From Deltaproteobacteria bacterium RIFCSPHIGHO2_02_FULL_40_28 (GTDB taxonomy: Bacteria; UBA10199; 2-12-FULL-40-28): a stretch of DNA of 23,505 nucleotides. Positions 7,356-15,397 of this stretch are shown here, one piece after another. Every line of letters begins with the position of its first letter. Positions within the stretch are counted from its first letter, which is position 1. Under the pieces are notes generated by a model. It made no database searches, was not told the origin of the DNA, and saw only the letters and a program-made list of their open reading frames with translations. Made by a program: the position numbers and the translations under genes. The stretch covers positions 1-23,505 of the forward strand of contig MGRJ01000017.1 in the NCBI GenBank assembly GCA_001798135.1, written 5' to 3'.

Positions 7356-7364
7356 AGGTAATGT

Positions 7365-7772
7365 ATGAATGCTATTCAATTGATCGAACAAAAATATGGA
7401 TCAAAACATAAAGTAAATTTTCGTGCGGGAGATACAGTTAAAGTTCATGTGAAAATCAAGGAAGGTGAAAAGGAACGTGTTCAGATTTTTGAAGGTGTGG
7501 TGATTAAAATTCATAATGCCGGTATGCGTACCTCGTTTACTGTAAGAAAAATTTCTTATGGAGTGGGAGTAGAACGTGTTTTTCCTCTTCATTCACCTTC
7601 TGTCAATAAACTTGAACTGATAAGCAGTGGTAAGGTAAGACGAGCCAAATTATATTACATGCGTGAAAGATTTGGACGGCAGGCTCGTATTGAGACCATT
7701 GAAAGGGATGACTCTCTTGCCCAAGGAACTACACAAGCAGAGCCAGCTCAATCTGAACCTACAAACCCTTGA
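7365..7772 (+). CDS. rplS: 50S ribosomal protein L19
   Basis: A 135-residue protein whose first 114 residues are standard L19: [29 protein letters not shown], the [22 protein letters not shown] block, and [16 protein letters not shown]19 sits at the 30S-50S interface. The last 20 residues are a low-complexity Q/T/E/P tail. agaggt lies 6 bases before the ATG. rnhB starts inside its 3' end. Confidence 0.97.
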   Translation: MNAIQLIEQKYGSKHKVNFRAGDTVKVHVKIKEGEKERVQIFEGVVIKIHNAGMRTSFTVRKISYGVGVERVFPLHSPSVNKLELISSGKVRRAKLYYMRERFGRQARIETIERDDSLAQGTTQAEPAQSEPTNP

Positions 7773-8382
7773 TGATCGTCTTGGTTTTGAGAAATCTCTT
7801 TGGGGGCAGGGAATCAAATTTGTAGCTGGAGTAGATGAAGCAGGCCGTGGGGCCTGGGCTGGGCCTGTTGTGGCAGCGGCCGTTATTTTAAAGCCTTATA
7901 CATCCATCAAGGATGTTGACGATTCTAAAAAACTTTCCCCGGAAAAACGTGAAGAACTTTATGAATGCATCATTAAAGAAGCATTGAGTTTTGGTATTGG
8001 TACAGTTGAATCTCCCTTGATTGACGAGATGAATATTTTGGAAGCCTCCCTTTTAGCCATGCGATTAGCAGTAGCCGAGCTTCGTCCACAACCAGGATAT
8101 ATTTTGGTGGATGGAAATCGTGGAATGGGGCTTAATATTCCACAGAAAACTTTGGTGAAAGGAGATGGAAGATCCATTGCTATTGGAGCCGCTTCCATTT
8201 TAGCCAAGGTACACAGAGATCGGTTGATGTGTAACTTGGAAAAAAAATATCCCTTGTTTCATTTTTCTATTCATAAGGGATATGGTACCAAACTTCATCA
8301 GGATGAAGTAAAAAACCATGGGCCCAAGGATTGTCATCGTTTTTCTTTTGAACCCATGCGTTCTTGGCATGATGAGAGATAA
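7708..8382 (+). CDS. rnhB: Ribonuclease HII
   Basis: RNase HII cuts the RNA strand of RNA-DNA hybrids and removes single misincorporated ribonucleotides. The four acidic catalytic residues are present: D43 and E44 in [16 protein letters not shown]135 in ILVDGNRG and D153 in [21 protein letters not shown]. The C-terminal [18 protein letters not shown] matches the family. The frame is open from 7663, but the ATG at 7708 gives the better length (224 residues) and has gaaaggg just upstream. No later ATG, GTG or TTG exists before the catalytic core, so an overlap with rplS of about 65 bp is unavoidable. Confidence 0.93.
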   Translation: MTLLPKELHKQSQLNLNLQTLDDRLGFEKSLWGQGIKFVAGVDEAGRGAWAGPVVAAAVILKPYTSIKDVDDSKKLSPEKREELYECIIKEALSFGIGTVESPLIDEMNILEASLLAMRLAVAELRPQPGYILVDGNRGMGLNIPQKTLVKGDGRSIAIGAASILAKVHRDRLMCNLEKKYPLFHFSIHKGYGTKLHQDEVKNHGPKDCHRFSFEPMRSWHDER

Positions 8383-8386
8383 TGTT

Positions 8387-8467
8387 AACTCCCCCCAACC
8401 CCCTCTTATCTTAAGAGGGGGTGATGACTCCTCCCCTTAGGATAAGGGGAGGTCGGGAGGGGTTACG
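8387..8467. repeat. Twin-hairpin palindromic repeat (MITE/REP-like)
   Basis: Two perfect 10-bp stems, each with a 3-base loop, stand side by side: 8399-8408 with 8412-8421 (ccccctctta/taagaggggg) and 8430-8439 with 8443-8452 (cctcccctta/taaggggagg). Imperfect inverted ends (ttaactcccccc and gggaggggttac) enclose both. It is much more GC-rich than its surroundings and its nested symmetry is that of a dispersed mobile repeat. It lies 5 bases after rnhB and just before the DUF456 gene. Without the genome I cannot count copies. Confidence 0.75.
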
Positions 8468-8483
8468 ATCTAGAGGAGTTTTC

Positions 8484-9002
8484 ATGTTTGCAGCTTTTTT
8501 TTCCGGATTATTATTTTTGCTTTACGTGTTGGGACTTCTGGCAGGTTTAGTTGTTGTGCTTTATGGAAAACCTGGCACTTGGCTGATTGTAGCTTTGGCT
8601 TTTCTTTATAGTTTGGTGGGAGATTTTTATCATGGAAAGGCTGATTTTTGGATTTTACTTCCTGTAATTTTGATGGCGGTTTTTGTGGAATGTTTGGATT
8701 ATTTAAGCACAGTTGTAAAAAGAAGAGACGATACTTACAATCAAAAAACTGTGATTTCTCTTTTAATAGGTGGCCTTATTGGCATGGTTATTTTGATGTT
8801 TAATGCCCTAAGTTTTATCCTTGTGGGGCTTGTGCTTGGGATGTTTGCAGGTGGAATGGCTTATGAGATGTATCAGAAAAAACCCTGGCGTCCCGCCATG
8901 TATGTTGTAAGAGATGCTGCTTTTTCAAAACCCAGCCTTTTGTTTTTAAAAACTATTGTTACGTTAACTCTTGTTATTTTTTTACTGACCAATAGTTTGT
9001 AA
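8484..9002 (+). CDS. DUF456 family membrane protein
   Basis: A 172-residue integral membrane protein. Residues 1-50 hold two hydrophobic segments around GKPGTWLIVALAFLYSL, the characteristic DUF456 motif; further segments are at about 50-70, 88-125 (glycine-rich LIGGLIGMV and LVLGMFAGGMAYEMY) and 153-170. The function of the family is unknown. The frame also opens at 8421, but those 21 residues are read through the palindromic repeat, and the ATG at 8484 has agaggag 5 bases upstream, so I use it. It ends 6 bases from the end of the convergent minus-strand gene, with no terminator between them. Confidence 0.85.
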   Translation: MFAAFFSGLLFLLYVLGLLAGLVVVLYGKPGTWLIVALAFLYSLVGDFYHGKADFWILLPVILMAVFVECLDYLSTVVKRRDDTYNQKTVISLLIGGLIGMVILMFNALSFILVGLVLGMFAGGMAYEMYQKKPWRPAMYVVRDAAFSKPSLLFLKTIVTLTLVIFLLTNSL

Positions 9003-9008
9003 GGGGAG

Positions 9009-10301
9009 TTATTCGCAAGTTGCTGTATCAGCAGAACAAGTAAAAGATTGATCAGAGCCCGCTTCAAAAGAAGTTTCACCCACACAAATATCATCAGGAG
9101 AATTGTCGTACCACTCTGTGTCGGTTGAAGTTAGTGAAGTCGAGATATCCATGTAAACGGCTCCACCACATTCTGGTGATTCATTAGCATAGAGGCTGGA
9201 ATTTTCAATTGTAGTGCTAGCACCAATATCTAAAAATATTGCTCCTCCCATTTGAGATTGATTATAGGCAAAGGTTGACTCTAAAATTTCAAGGTTATTT
9301 CCTTGGAAATAGATTGCTCCACCTAGTGAGGAGTAGGATGGGGTATTATTAGTAAACACACTTCTAGTGACAGTTAAATTTGCACCGTTTAGAAAAGCAA
9401 TAGCACCACCATGCAAGAGTTCATTATTGGTGAAATTACATAAGTCAACTTTTAGATTAACCGCTAAAGTTCCTGGGTTACCACTTGAATCAAAAAGAAT
9501 TCCTCCTCCATCGACATCAGTTCCTGAAGTATCCGTTGCATCGAAATTAAGGTTTCTGATAGTTATTTTTGCACCATCTCCTGAATCGGCGTAAATAAAT
9601 GGTGTTGTAGATCCACATGGTCCTTCAAGGGTAGTTCCTTCAACGGTAGTGTTTGATTCTCCTGCAAGCAGTAGATCATTTTCATGTGTATAAAGATTAA
9701 TGCCACATTCATTATAAGTTCCAGAACAAATAAATACTGTTTGGTCAGAGCTTGAGATTTCTGCTTCATCAATAGCAGCTTGTATGGTGGGGTATGAGGC
9801 AGTGCCACATCCTACAGTTAGATCTCCATCATAACCATTACAGTTTTCATCAATACCATTTTCAGCAATGTCTTCTACCCCAGGATTAACTGAAGCATCA
9901 TTATCATCACAGTCCCCTTCATCTGTAGAGAAACCATCACCATCGTTATCTCTAGCTCCGATACATTGGTCATCCATTTCATCGATTTGCCCATCGCAAT
10001 TATCATCGGTTTCGTTATCACAAATTTCTTCCACAGCATCATTGACATCAAAATTATTATCATCGCAATCGCATTCTGGACTTCCATGGGCAGGATTATC
10101 ACTGACGACATAACCTTTACTTTCATATTCATTGTGTTCTTCTCGGGAACAAACATAGATATTTGGGTTACAATTTCCTTCGCCATCTCCATCTGCATCA
10201 TAGGAGAGTCCGTATTCACCGAGCTCGCAGTTTGGAGTACAGCCAGTTGTCGTAAACAACCCCGTTGCAAGATAAACCAAATACTCAGCTGCTGACCTCA
10301 A
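9009..10301 (-). CDS. MopE-type metal-binding and beta-helix protein, 5' end disrupted
   Basis: A 430-residue cysteine-rich frame. Residues 33-160 hold two or three acidic repeats of the putative metal-binding MopE type (DADGDGEGNC; CDCDDNNFDVNDAVEEICDN; DNDGDGFSTDEGDCDDNDAS, with NGIDENCNG). Residues 165-400 form a right-handed beta helix (YPTIQAAIDEA, then repeated FxxN and GGAI motifs: FTNNELLHGGAIAF, FTNNTPSYSSLGGAIY, FAYNQSQMGGAIF), as in surface-exposed helices and chlamydial Pmp proteins. The TTG at 10301 is a poor start: no signal peptide, only a weak LFTTTGC lipobox-like site. The frame stays open upstream to a TGA at 10398-10400. Across a run of eight C on the coding strand (plus 10375-10382) a second open frame carries a compatible sequence back to an ATG at 10468, so a one-base change would join 9009-10468 into one gene of about 486 residues. 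Confidence 0.7.
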   Translation of the reverse strand: MRSAAEYLVYLATGLFTTTGCTPNCELGEYGLSYDADGDGEGNCNPNIYVCSREEHNEYESKGYVVSDNPAHGSPECDCDDNNFDVNDAVEEICDNETDDNCDGQIDEMDDQCIGARDNDGDGFSTDEGDCDDNDASVNPGVEDIAENGIDENCNGYDGDLTVGCGTASYPTIQAAIDEAEISSSDQTVFICSGTYNECGINLYTHENDLLLAGESNTTVEGTTLEGPCGSTTPFIYADSGDGAKITIRNLNFDATDTSGTDVDGGGILFDSSGNPGTLAVNLKVDLCNFTNNELLHGGAIAFLNGANLTVTRSVFTNNTPSYSSLGGAIYFQGNNLEILESTFAYNQSQMGGAIFLDIGASTTIENSSLYANESPECGGAVYMDISTSLTSTDTEWYDNSPDDICVGETSFEAGSDQSFTCSADTATCE

Positions 10302-10480
10302 AAATGATTTTTCTTCTTGGTTTTGGCCTTCAGCTAGAGGGTCATCTGATACAGAACATACATTATTATTTTCTGGGGGGGGTAAACAAATGGTGGTTCA
10401 ATACAAACACCGAATTGGTTTTCTGTGTTTGGAGATGAGGCTATAGAATGAGTAGAAGGAACAGACATGTAAGAGGCAGC

Positions 10481-13400
10481 CTATAGCCCATACCCACAGG
10501 TTTTTACAAGGAGATTTTGATCGACGTAATAATGGTTGGGATAGTTCCAATAATCGGTAAAGCGATCGCGATCGCGTGTAAAGATTTTGTAATTGATGTA
10601 AGCCTTATCATCATCCACAGAATCCATGAGGCCATGGGACACATAGGCTTGCCGGTATTCTTCGTTATCCCAATAATAATCATAACAACCCGCAGAAGAA
10701 TCCACATCTGTTCCTGGCTCACCTTCGTAAATACAGCTGTGAAGAGTAAAAATAAGAGCGCGTCCCGTGCCATCGTCTGCTTCACGAGCAAAGCTGGGTG
10801 CTAGCTGATCACGGCCATGAAATGAGGCAATGCCTGTTAAAAGTCCACGTTTACCGTTGACAAAGTCGTAGGGTTCTCCTGAACTCATAATTTGTGCGGC
10901 ATCCGAAGTAATCATGTAATTTCCACGACAACTGGTTAAGGTTTTAGGTGTGCCGGTTTCGTCAAAACAATCCACATCATCATCCCCACCTGCTGTAAAT
11001 TCAGAATTAGTTCCATCCTCAGTCCAAAAATTATGAGCCGAATCGCTATTGATATCTGTGAAAATATCATCTTCTTCAAAATCGGAACGATTATTAACAG
11101 CAATTAAATCTTGCCAGTCATCACTGGAATTATCTCCTCCAACGGCTTTTGTTGTGAGGGTGGCATACAAATCCGAATAAAGAAGTTTGCCGGAGTGGCC
11201 ATAGAAGCTGTTAAGGGAATGGGTAACAAAAAATCCCTGGAGATGCACATTGCGCACAGTAAAGCTGCGTTTGGTATCATCGATGTCTCCTGTTTTTGGA
11301 TCGGCATAAGATTCATATTCACCAAAACCAGTCCAGGTGTCTTTATCATTCCAGTCGGGAGTTGCATCGCTACATTGATAGGCAGCAGGGGCGTTAGCAA
11401 CCCCTGGTGCGTTTTGTGGAATACAACCTTGTTCTACTACGAAGAAGAAATAAGCATATTCTTCGCGCATTCCCATGGCTGGGATTAGGCTGGAATCATT
11501 TTTAAAAGCTTCCCAACATACTTTAATGGCTTCGGGATCACCAGAAACTGTATCACCTGCACTGTGTACGCAATCACCGGAGGCGTAATCGCTATTAAAC
11601 TGAAGGTAGGAATCAAATTGATAGGTGCGGTTAATGGCTTCATACTCTTCTTGTGAGCCGTCAATTCCAGCTTTATCTTCCATCTCTTGAAATTTTCCAG
11701 GAATGGTTTCGCCAGGTTTGAGATGAAAGGTGGCAATTTTTCCTTCAATTTCGGGTGTGCACGAACCTTCTGCAGGAAATTTAACAAACTCGTGATAGAA
11801 AACAGAAATATTTTCTCCGTTTTCTGAAACAACCTGGGCTCCATTTTCAGGAATTCCTACTTCGTTTCCATAAAGAGTTCGACCTTCAAATTCATAAGTA
11901 CACTCACGGGCTGGCCCAAACCAACTCCCTGTGCGTCTATTGGCATGCCAAGACATACCATCCTCCGTGGCGTAAGGATTATCTGGCAAGGGATAGCAAT
12001 CACCTGTTATATTAGAACCTTCGTGATTGTAGGGTCTAAAGATACTCACGTTGCTAGAACTTTGCTGAGTATAATCATAAGGAACTTCTCCAATGGCAGC
12101 ATAATTATTGGTTGAATCAAGATAAACAGGAATTTGTAACTTGAAAGCTGTGGGATTAGTTGCTGGCATGGCAACTCCAGCTAAAATCATGGTAATACGA
12201 TCCACCACCATGGTGGCCATTTCGGTGGTTGGTGTTCCATCACCTCCCGTGCATATTCCCGTTGTAGAAGCGGTTGCTTTTAAAGGAACAGTATAAGTGG
12301 GCAAGGTAATGCCGTATTGCGATTCTAAGGCAAAATGGTTTTCGATACTTAAAGTTGCTGTTAAAACATCTCCATCAACAGCACTTCCAGTGGGAGTAAA
12401 AGTAACGCTAAAGGTGGATTCTTGACCAGGTTCAACTGAAACACTCCCACTTGAAGGAGAGGCAGACACACCCACAGTATCTCCAAGAGACCAACTTGTT
12501 GTTAACGTATTTCCTGAAAGTGAGGAATTATTTTTGATTGTAAATTCTTTGGTTGTTCCTGTTCCAATTTGAAACACACAGAGATTTTGAGTTTTTCCTT
12601 CTTCATAAGAACTTTTAAGTCTGATCACTCCCTGATAAACTTCCACTGCGGTGCTGGCATCTTGTTCTCCAACTAAGGTAACCCTGTTTTGGGGGCCATT
12701 ACCACCTGTGTGCATGAGGGTTAATTGCCCTAAATCATAAGTGCTGCTTACTTCTTCGGGTGTGGGAGCATAAGTTAAAGTAATTTGTTCTGAACGTCCT
12801 GTGGCAATTTCTAAAGGCAAGAGAGTGGGGGTTGATCCTTCCACATAGGTAAAATAACCAGAGGTTATTTCTGAAAGCCAAACATCCAGATTTTTAGATC
12901 CGCTTCCAACGTTACTTAAAGTAAGTGTTACCTCGCGTGAATCTTCGGTAATCCAATCTTCAAAAATAGAAGATGTTCCAAAGTTAATGGCAGCATCAAG
13001 GGATTCTGTATCGAGAGTGTAGGTGGTGGTAGAACCTTCTGGAAGATAGGTAATTTCTAAAACAGGTTCTTTTCCTGAGGTAGCCCCCATTAACTCGATG
13101 TCAACAGGCCCTAAAGAAGTTTCTACCTGAAGTTTGGCTGCATAATTAATGGGTTCGTAAAGCTGGCCCTCTGGAGCCTCGGCTTCTAGGGTTGGAGCAA
13201 ATTCTACATCAAAGCGGGCATAGGAACCTGATGCTACAATAATATTTTCAATGGCACCTCCCGTTGAATGTTCTACAACACCAAAGGCAGTAACTGGATC
13301 GGGAATGGTGCCTGTATAAGGAATAAGAGTTGGCTCAGTGAAAGAGCGAAGAGAGCTTGGATTGTAATAATCAAAGTAAGCGCTGTTCAATGTATTTTCT

Positions 13401-14137
13401 ACTTCCCATGCAAACTCTTCAAAAAGATCGGAACTAAGGCTTGCTGATTGAAGACCACTACTGGTTGAAGTTAAAGCCAAACGATTTACAATAATATCTT
13501 CTCCACCTGTATTACAAATTTTAAAGCTCTGTGTTTTACTTCGACCCGAAGCTACTTTAAGAAAATCAATTTCAGTTAATGTTGGGTTGGATTCACCAGA
13601 GCAGAGATAAGAAGAGGGGATTACTGAAAAATCTTCTCCTCCTGTAACACTAGCCCTAAAGGGAAGCTCGATTGTTCCATTGGTATTTAAAGCTGTAATC
13701 ACCACTTTGGCCTGGCGGGTTCCCATGAGGCTGGCATCAAATTCGATTGTAAATTCTTGAGAAGAACCAGAGGTAATAAAATAATTGGGATAGTAAGCTG
13801 TTCTATCACCATCTTCTGTTCTAAAACGAAAACCACCTGCAGTACCATTAATGGTGAGAGTAAAATATTTATCTTCTCCTGAATTGTTATAAAGAATAAA
13901 AGTTTGTGTGAGTTTGTCGTCTAGTGAAGTTACACCCATGTCAAAGTAGGTGGGATCTACAGTGATATTAATTCCATTAGGCACAAATGTATTTACAACT
14001 AATGAGGCTAGATCATCGGAATCGGTGGGGCTAATGCTTGGTGCAATATCACTTGTGGAGTTGTTTTCTCCACCACCGCAAGCAGCAAGGAATAGCGCTA
14101 TTACAATAATCCAAATTTTTGTTATTTTTTGTATCAT
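10481..14137 (-). CDS. Large lipoprotein with choice-of-anchor D / HYDIN-like repeats
   Basis: A 1218-residue lipoprotein. The signal peptide MIQKITKIWIIVIALFLAAC ends in a clear lipobox with Cys20; G at +2 (no aspartate) predicts transport to the outer membrane. Several Ig-like repeats of the ASPM/SPD-2/HYDIN (choice-of-anchor D) kind follow between about 45 and 630, recognised by patterns such as FDMGVTS...QTFILYNNSGED, KTQSFKICNTGGEDIIV, REVTLTLSNVGSGSKNLDV and FSVTFTPTGSAVDGD. The C-terminal half (about 640-1218) is not recognised: aromatic, acidic, with about a dozen cysteines, as expected of an extracytoplasmic domain with disulphides. ggagga lies 7 bases before the ATG, and the upstream gene stops 3 bases before this start. 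The stop TAG is followed in the same frame by open sequence as far as the C8 run. Confidence 0.85.
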   Translation of the reverse strand: MIQKITKIWIIVIALFLAACGGGENNSTSDIAPSISPTDSDDLASLVVNTFVPNGINITVDPTYFDMGVTSLDDKLTQTFILYNNSGEDKYFTLTINGTAGGFRFRTEDGDRTAYYPNYFITSGSSQEFTIEFDASLMGTRQAKVVITALNTNGTIELPFRASVTGGEDFSVIPSSYLCSGESNPTLTEIDFLKVASGRSKTQSFKICNTGGEDIIVNRLALTSTSSGLQSASLSSDLFEEFAWEVENTLNSAYFDYYNPSSLRSFTEPTLIPYTGTIPDPVTAFGVVEHSTGGAIENIIVASGSYARFDVEFAPTLEAEAPEGQLYEPINYAAKLQVETSLGPVDIELMGATSGKEPVLEITYLPEGSTTTYTLDTESLDAAINFGTSSIFEDWITEDSREVTLTLSNVGSGSKNLDVWLSEITSGYFTYVEGSTPTLLPLEIATGRSEQITLTYAPTPEEVSSTYDLGQLTLMHTGGNGPQNRVTLVGEQDASTAVEVYQGVIRLKSSYEEGKTQNLCVFQIGTGTTKEFTIKNNSSLSGNTLTTSWSLGDTVGVSASPSSGSVSVEPGQESTFSVTFTPTGSAVDGDVLTATLSIENHFALESQYGITLPTYTVPLKATASTTGICTGGDGTPTTEMATMVVDRITMILAGVAMPATNPTAFKLQIPVYLDSTNNYAAIGEVPYDYTQQSSSNVSIFRPYNHEGSNITGDCYPLPDNPYATEDGMSWHANRRTGSWFGPARECTYEFEGRTLYGNEVGIPENGAQVVSENGENISVFYHEFVKFPAEGSCTPEIEGKIATFHLKPGETIPGKFQEMEDKAGIDGSQEEYEAINRTYQFDSYLQFNSDYASGDCVHSAGDTVSGDPEAIKVCWEAFKNDSSLIPAMGMREEYAYFFFVVEQGCIPQNAPGVANAPAAYQCSDATPDWNDKDTWTGFGEYESYADPKTGDIDDTKRSFTVRNVHLQGFFVTHSLNSFYGHSGKLLYSDLYATLTTKAVGGDNSSDDWQDLIAVNNRSDFEEDDIFTDINSDSAHNFWTEDGTNSEFTAGGDDDVDCFDETGTPKTLTSCRGNYMITSDAAQIMSSGEPYDFVNGKRGLLTGIASFHGRDQLAPSFAREADDGTGRALIFTLHSCIYEGEPGTDVDSSAGCYDYYWDNEEYRQAYVSHGLMDSVDDDKAYINYKIFTRDRDRFTDYWNYPNHYYVDQNLLVKTCGYGL

Positions 14138-14140
14138 GGA

Positions 14141-15397
14141 TTATTCCTCCGTAATTTTTTCTCCCCTGGCAGTAAAGGTAACTTCGATATGCAAGTAACC
14201 ATACGTTGGTTTTTCTACATCAAACATAATTTCTTGGGCTACTTCAGAACCAATGAAGGTATTACTGCTATTGGTAAATTGTGCACGGGAAACCAAGATG
14301 GCTTGGCCATTAGCCAAGGGTTCACCAATCATGTTGTAAAGATCGTTTCCATCTAAATCAAAGAGGTTCATCACACTTGCTTCATTTTTAAGCAAAACTT
14401 GTCCTAAAAATTCGTCTTCGATAGTTTCACCAGTAATTAAATCGGCATCAATACTGGCTTGAAAAACGCCAGAGGCATTAGCAACCAGGGATTCTGTTGT
14501 ATCAATACCTTCAGCTCGAAGGGTTACTTGCAAACCACTTAAGGTAATAACGCCATTTTCATCAATGGTGCCATTTACATTTGCAGTAGAAGTTAAAAGA
14601 GTGTCTGCTCCGGCCATAAAGGGATGGTCGTCCGCTGAGGGAAGAATGAATTCAAAACAAGAAGTAATTTGAGCCAAAGTAATATTTCCACTTCCATCGT
14701 TGACGGTAACTTTTAAGAAAGTAGGAACATAAACTTCAGCTACATCATCGGTTCCAAGCAATGCTTCATTTCCTGTAGCACTCGTAGGATAAATAAAAGC
14801 AGCCATGCGATCTACACGAAGGTAGTAATCTCCAGGGGCAGGGATGCCACTAACGGTTAAATCGGTGTAATTAAAATCGGATGGAAATTCGAGGCACTCT
14901 TCTTCATCCCCTCCATCGGCTGTGGCTGTTCCAGGTTTTAAGGCAATAGAAGCATATTCTTCTTTTCCATTGTAAGAATACACAACAATGAGTTGGCTTT
15001 CGTAATTGGTAAAAACACAATTGGCACTGGCATCGTAGCGTACATTTACATAAGCCACACTGCCAGCCGTTACTTCGAAGGTAATCACCAAAGAAGAAGA
15101 ATTTAAAATACTTTGTCCGCTTGTATTCATGACATTTTGAATAGAAAAATCACCGCACAAGTTATTTTCGAAATAAACATTGGTAATGGTGATGATAGAG
15201 GTTGTTGAATTACGAATAGGAACAGACTTCATGGGGGTGGTGGTAGAAGTGGCTGTACTAAAATCGATAACATCAGTTTGAGTTTCTACCTCAATGGCCC
15301 CAGAACTGTTGTTGTTATCTTCTCCCAAAAACATCCCACAACCAACTTGCATAGAAAACATGAAGAAAGTCCCCAGATGTATAATTTTTCTAATCAT
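14141..15397 (-). CDS. Lipoprotein, middle gene of the lipoprotein operon
   Basis: A 418-residue lipoprotein with signal peptide MIRKIIHLGTFFMFSMQVGC, lipobox Cys20 and G at +2. The frame is open to 15544, but the ATG at 15397 is preceded by a strong ggaggaggt site and begins a proper signal peptide, so it is the start. Residues 40-155 form a domain with the look of an Ig-like / choice-of-anchor module (ITITNVYFENNLCGDFSIQNV, YVNVRYDASANCVFTNYESQLIVVYSYNG). The second half has DYYLRVDRMAAFIYPTSATG and several acidic loops; a related DR-M pattern (VVDRITMILAGVAMP) occurs in the 1218-residue neighbour, hinting at shared ancestry. The start overlaps the previous gene's end by 8 bp. No enzyme motif is seen. 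Confidence 0.82.
   Translation of the reverse strand: MIRKIIHLGTFFMFSMQVGCGMFLGEDNNNSSGAIEVETQTDVIDFSTATSTTTPMKSVPIRNSTTSIITITNVYFENNLCGDFSIQNVMNTSGQSILNSSSLVITFEVTAGSVAYVNVRYDASANCVFTNYESQLIVVYSYNGKEEYASIALKPGTATADGGDEEECLEFPSDFNYTDLTVSGIPAPGDYYLRVDRMAAFIYPTSATGNEALLGTDDVAEVYVPTFLKVTVNDGSGNITLAQITSCFEFILPSADDHPFMAGADTLLTSTANVNGTIDENGVITLSGLQVTLRAEGIDTTESLVANASGVFQASIDADLITGETIEDEFLGQVLLKNEASVMNLFDLDGNDLYNMIGEPLANGQAILVSRAQFTNSSNTFIGSEVAQEIMFDVEKPTYGYLHIEVTFTARGEKITEE

Noticed and set aside
8421-8483. Upstream extension of the DUF456 protein (MMTPPLRIRGGREG)
   Set aside because: It is translated from the palindromic repeat; the ATG at 8484 has the ribosome binding site and starts the first membrane segment.
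9868-10295. Open frames on the strand opposite the MopE/beta-helix gene
   Set aside because: They arise from the biased acidic codons (GAT/GAC repeats) of the real gene and have no ribosome binding sites or family features.
10504-11844. Open frames of 95-125 codons within the large lipoprotein gene on both strands
   Set aside because: Shadow frames in a long, well-supported coding region with a signal peptide and domains.
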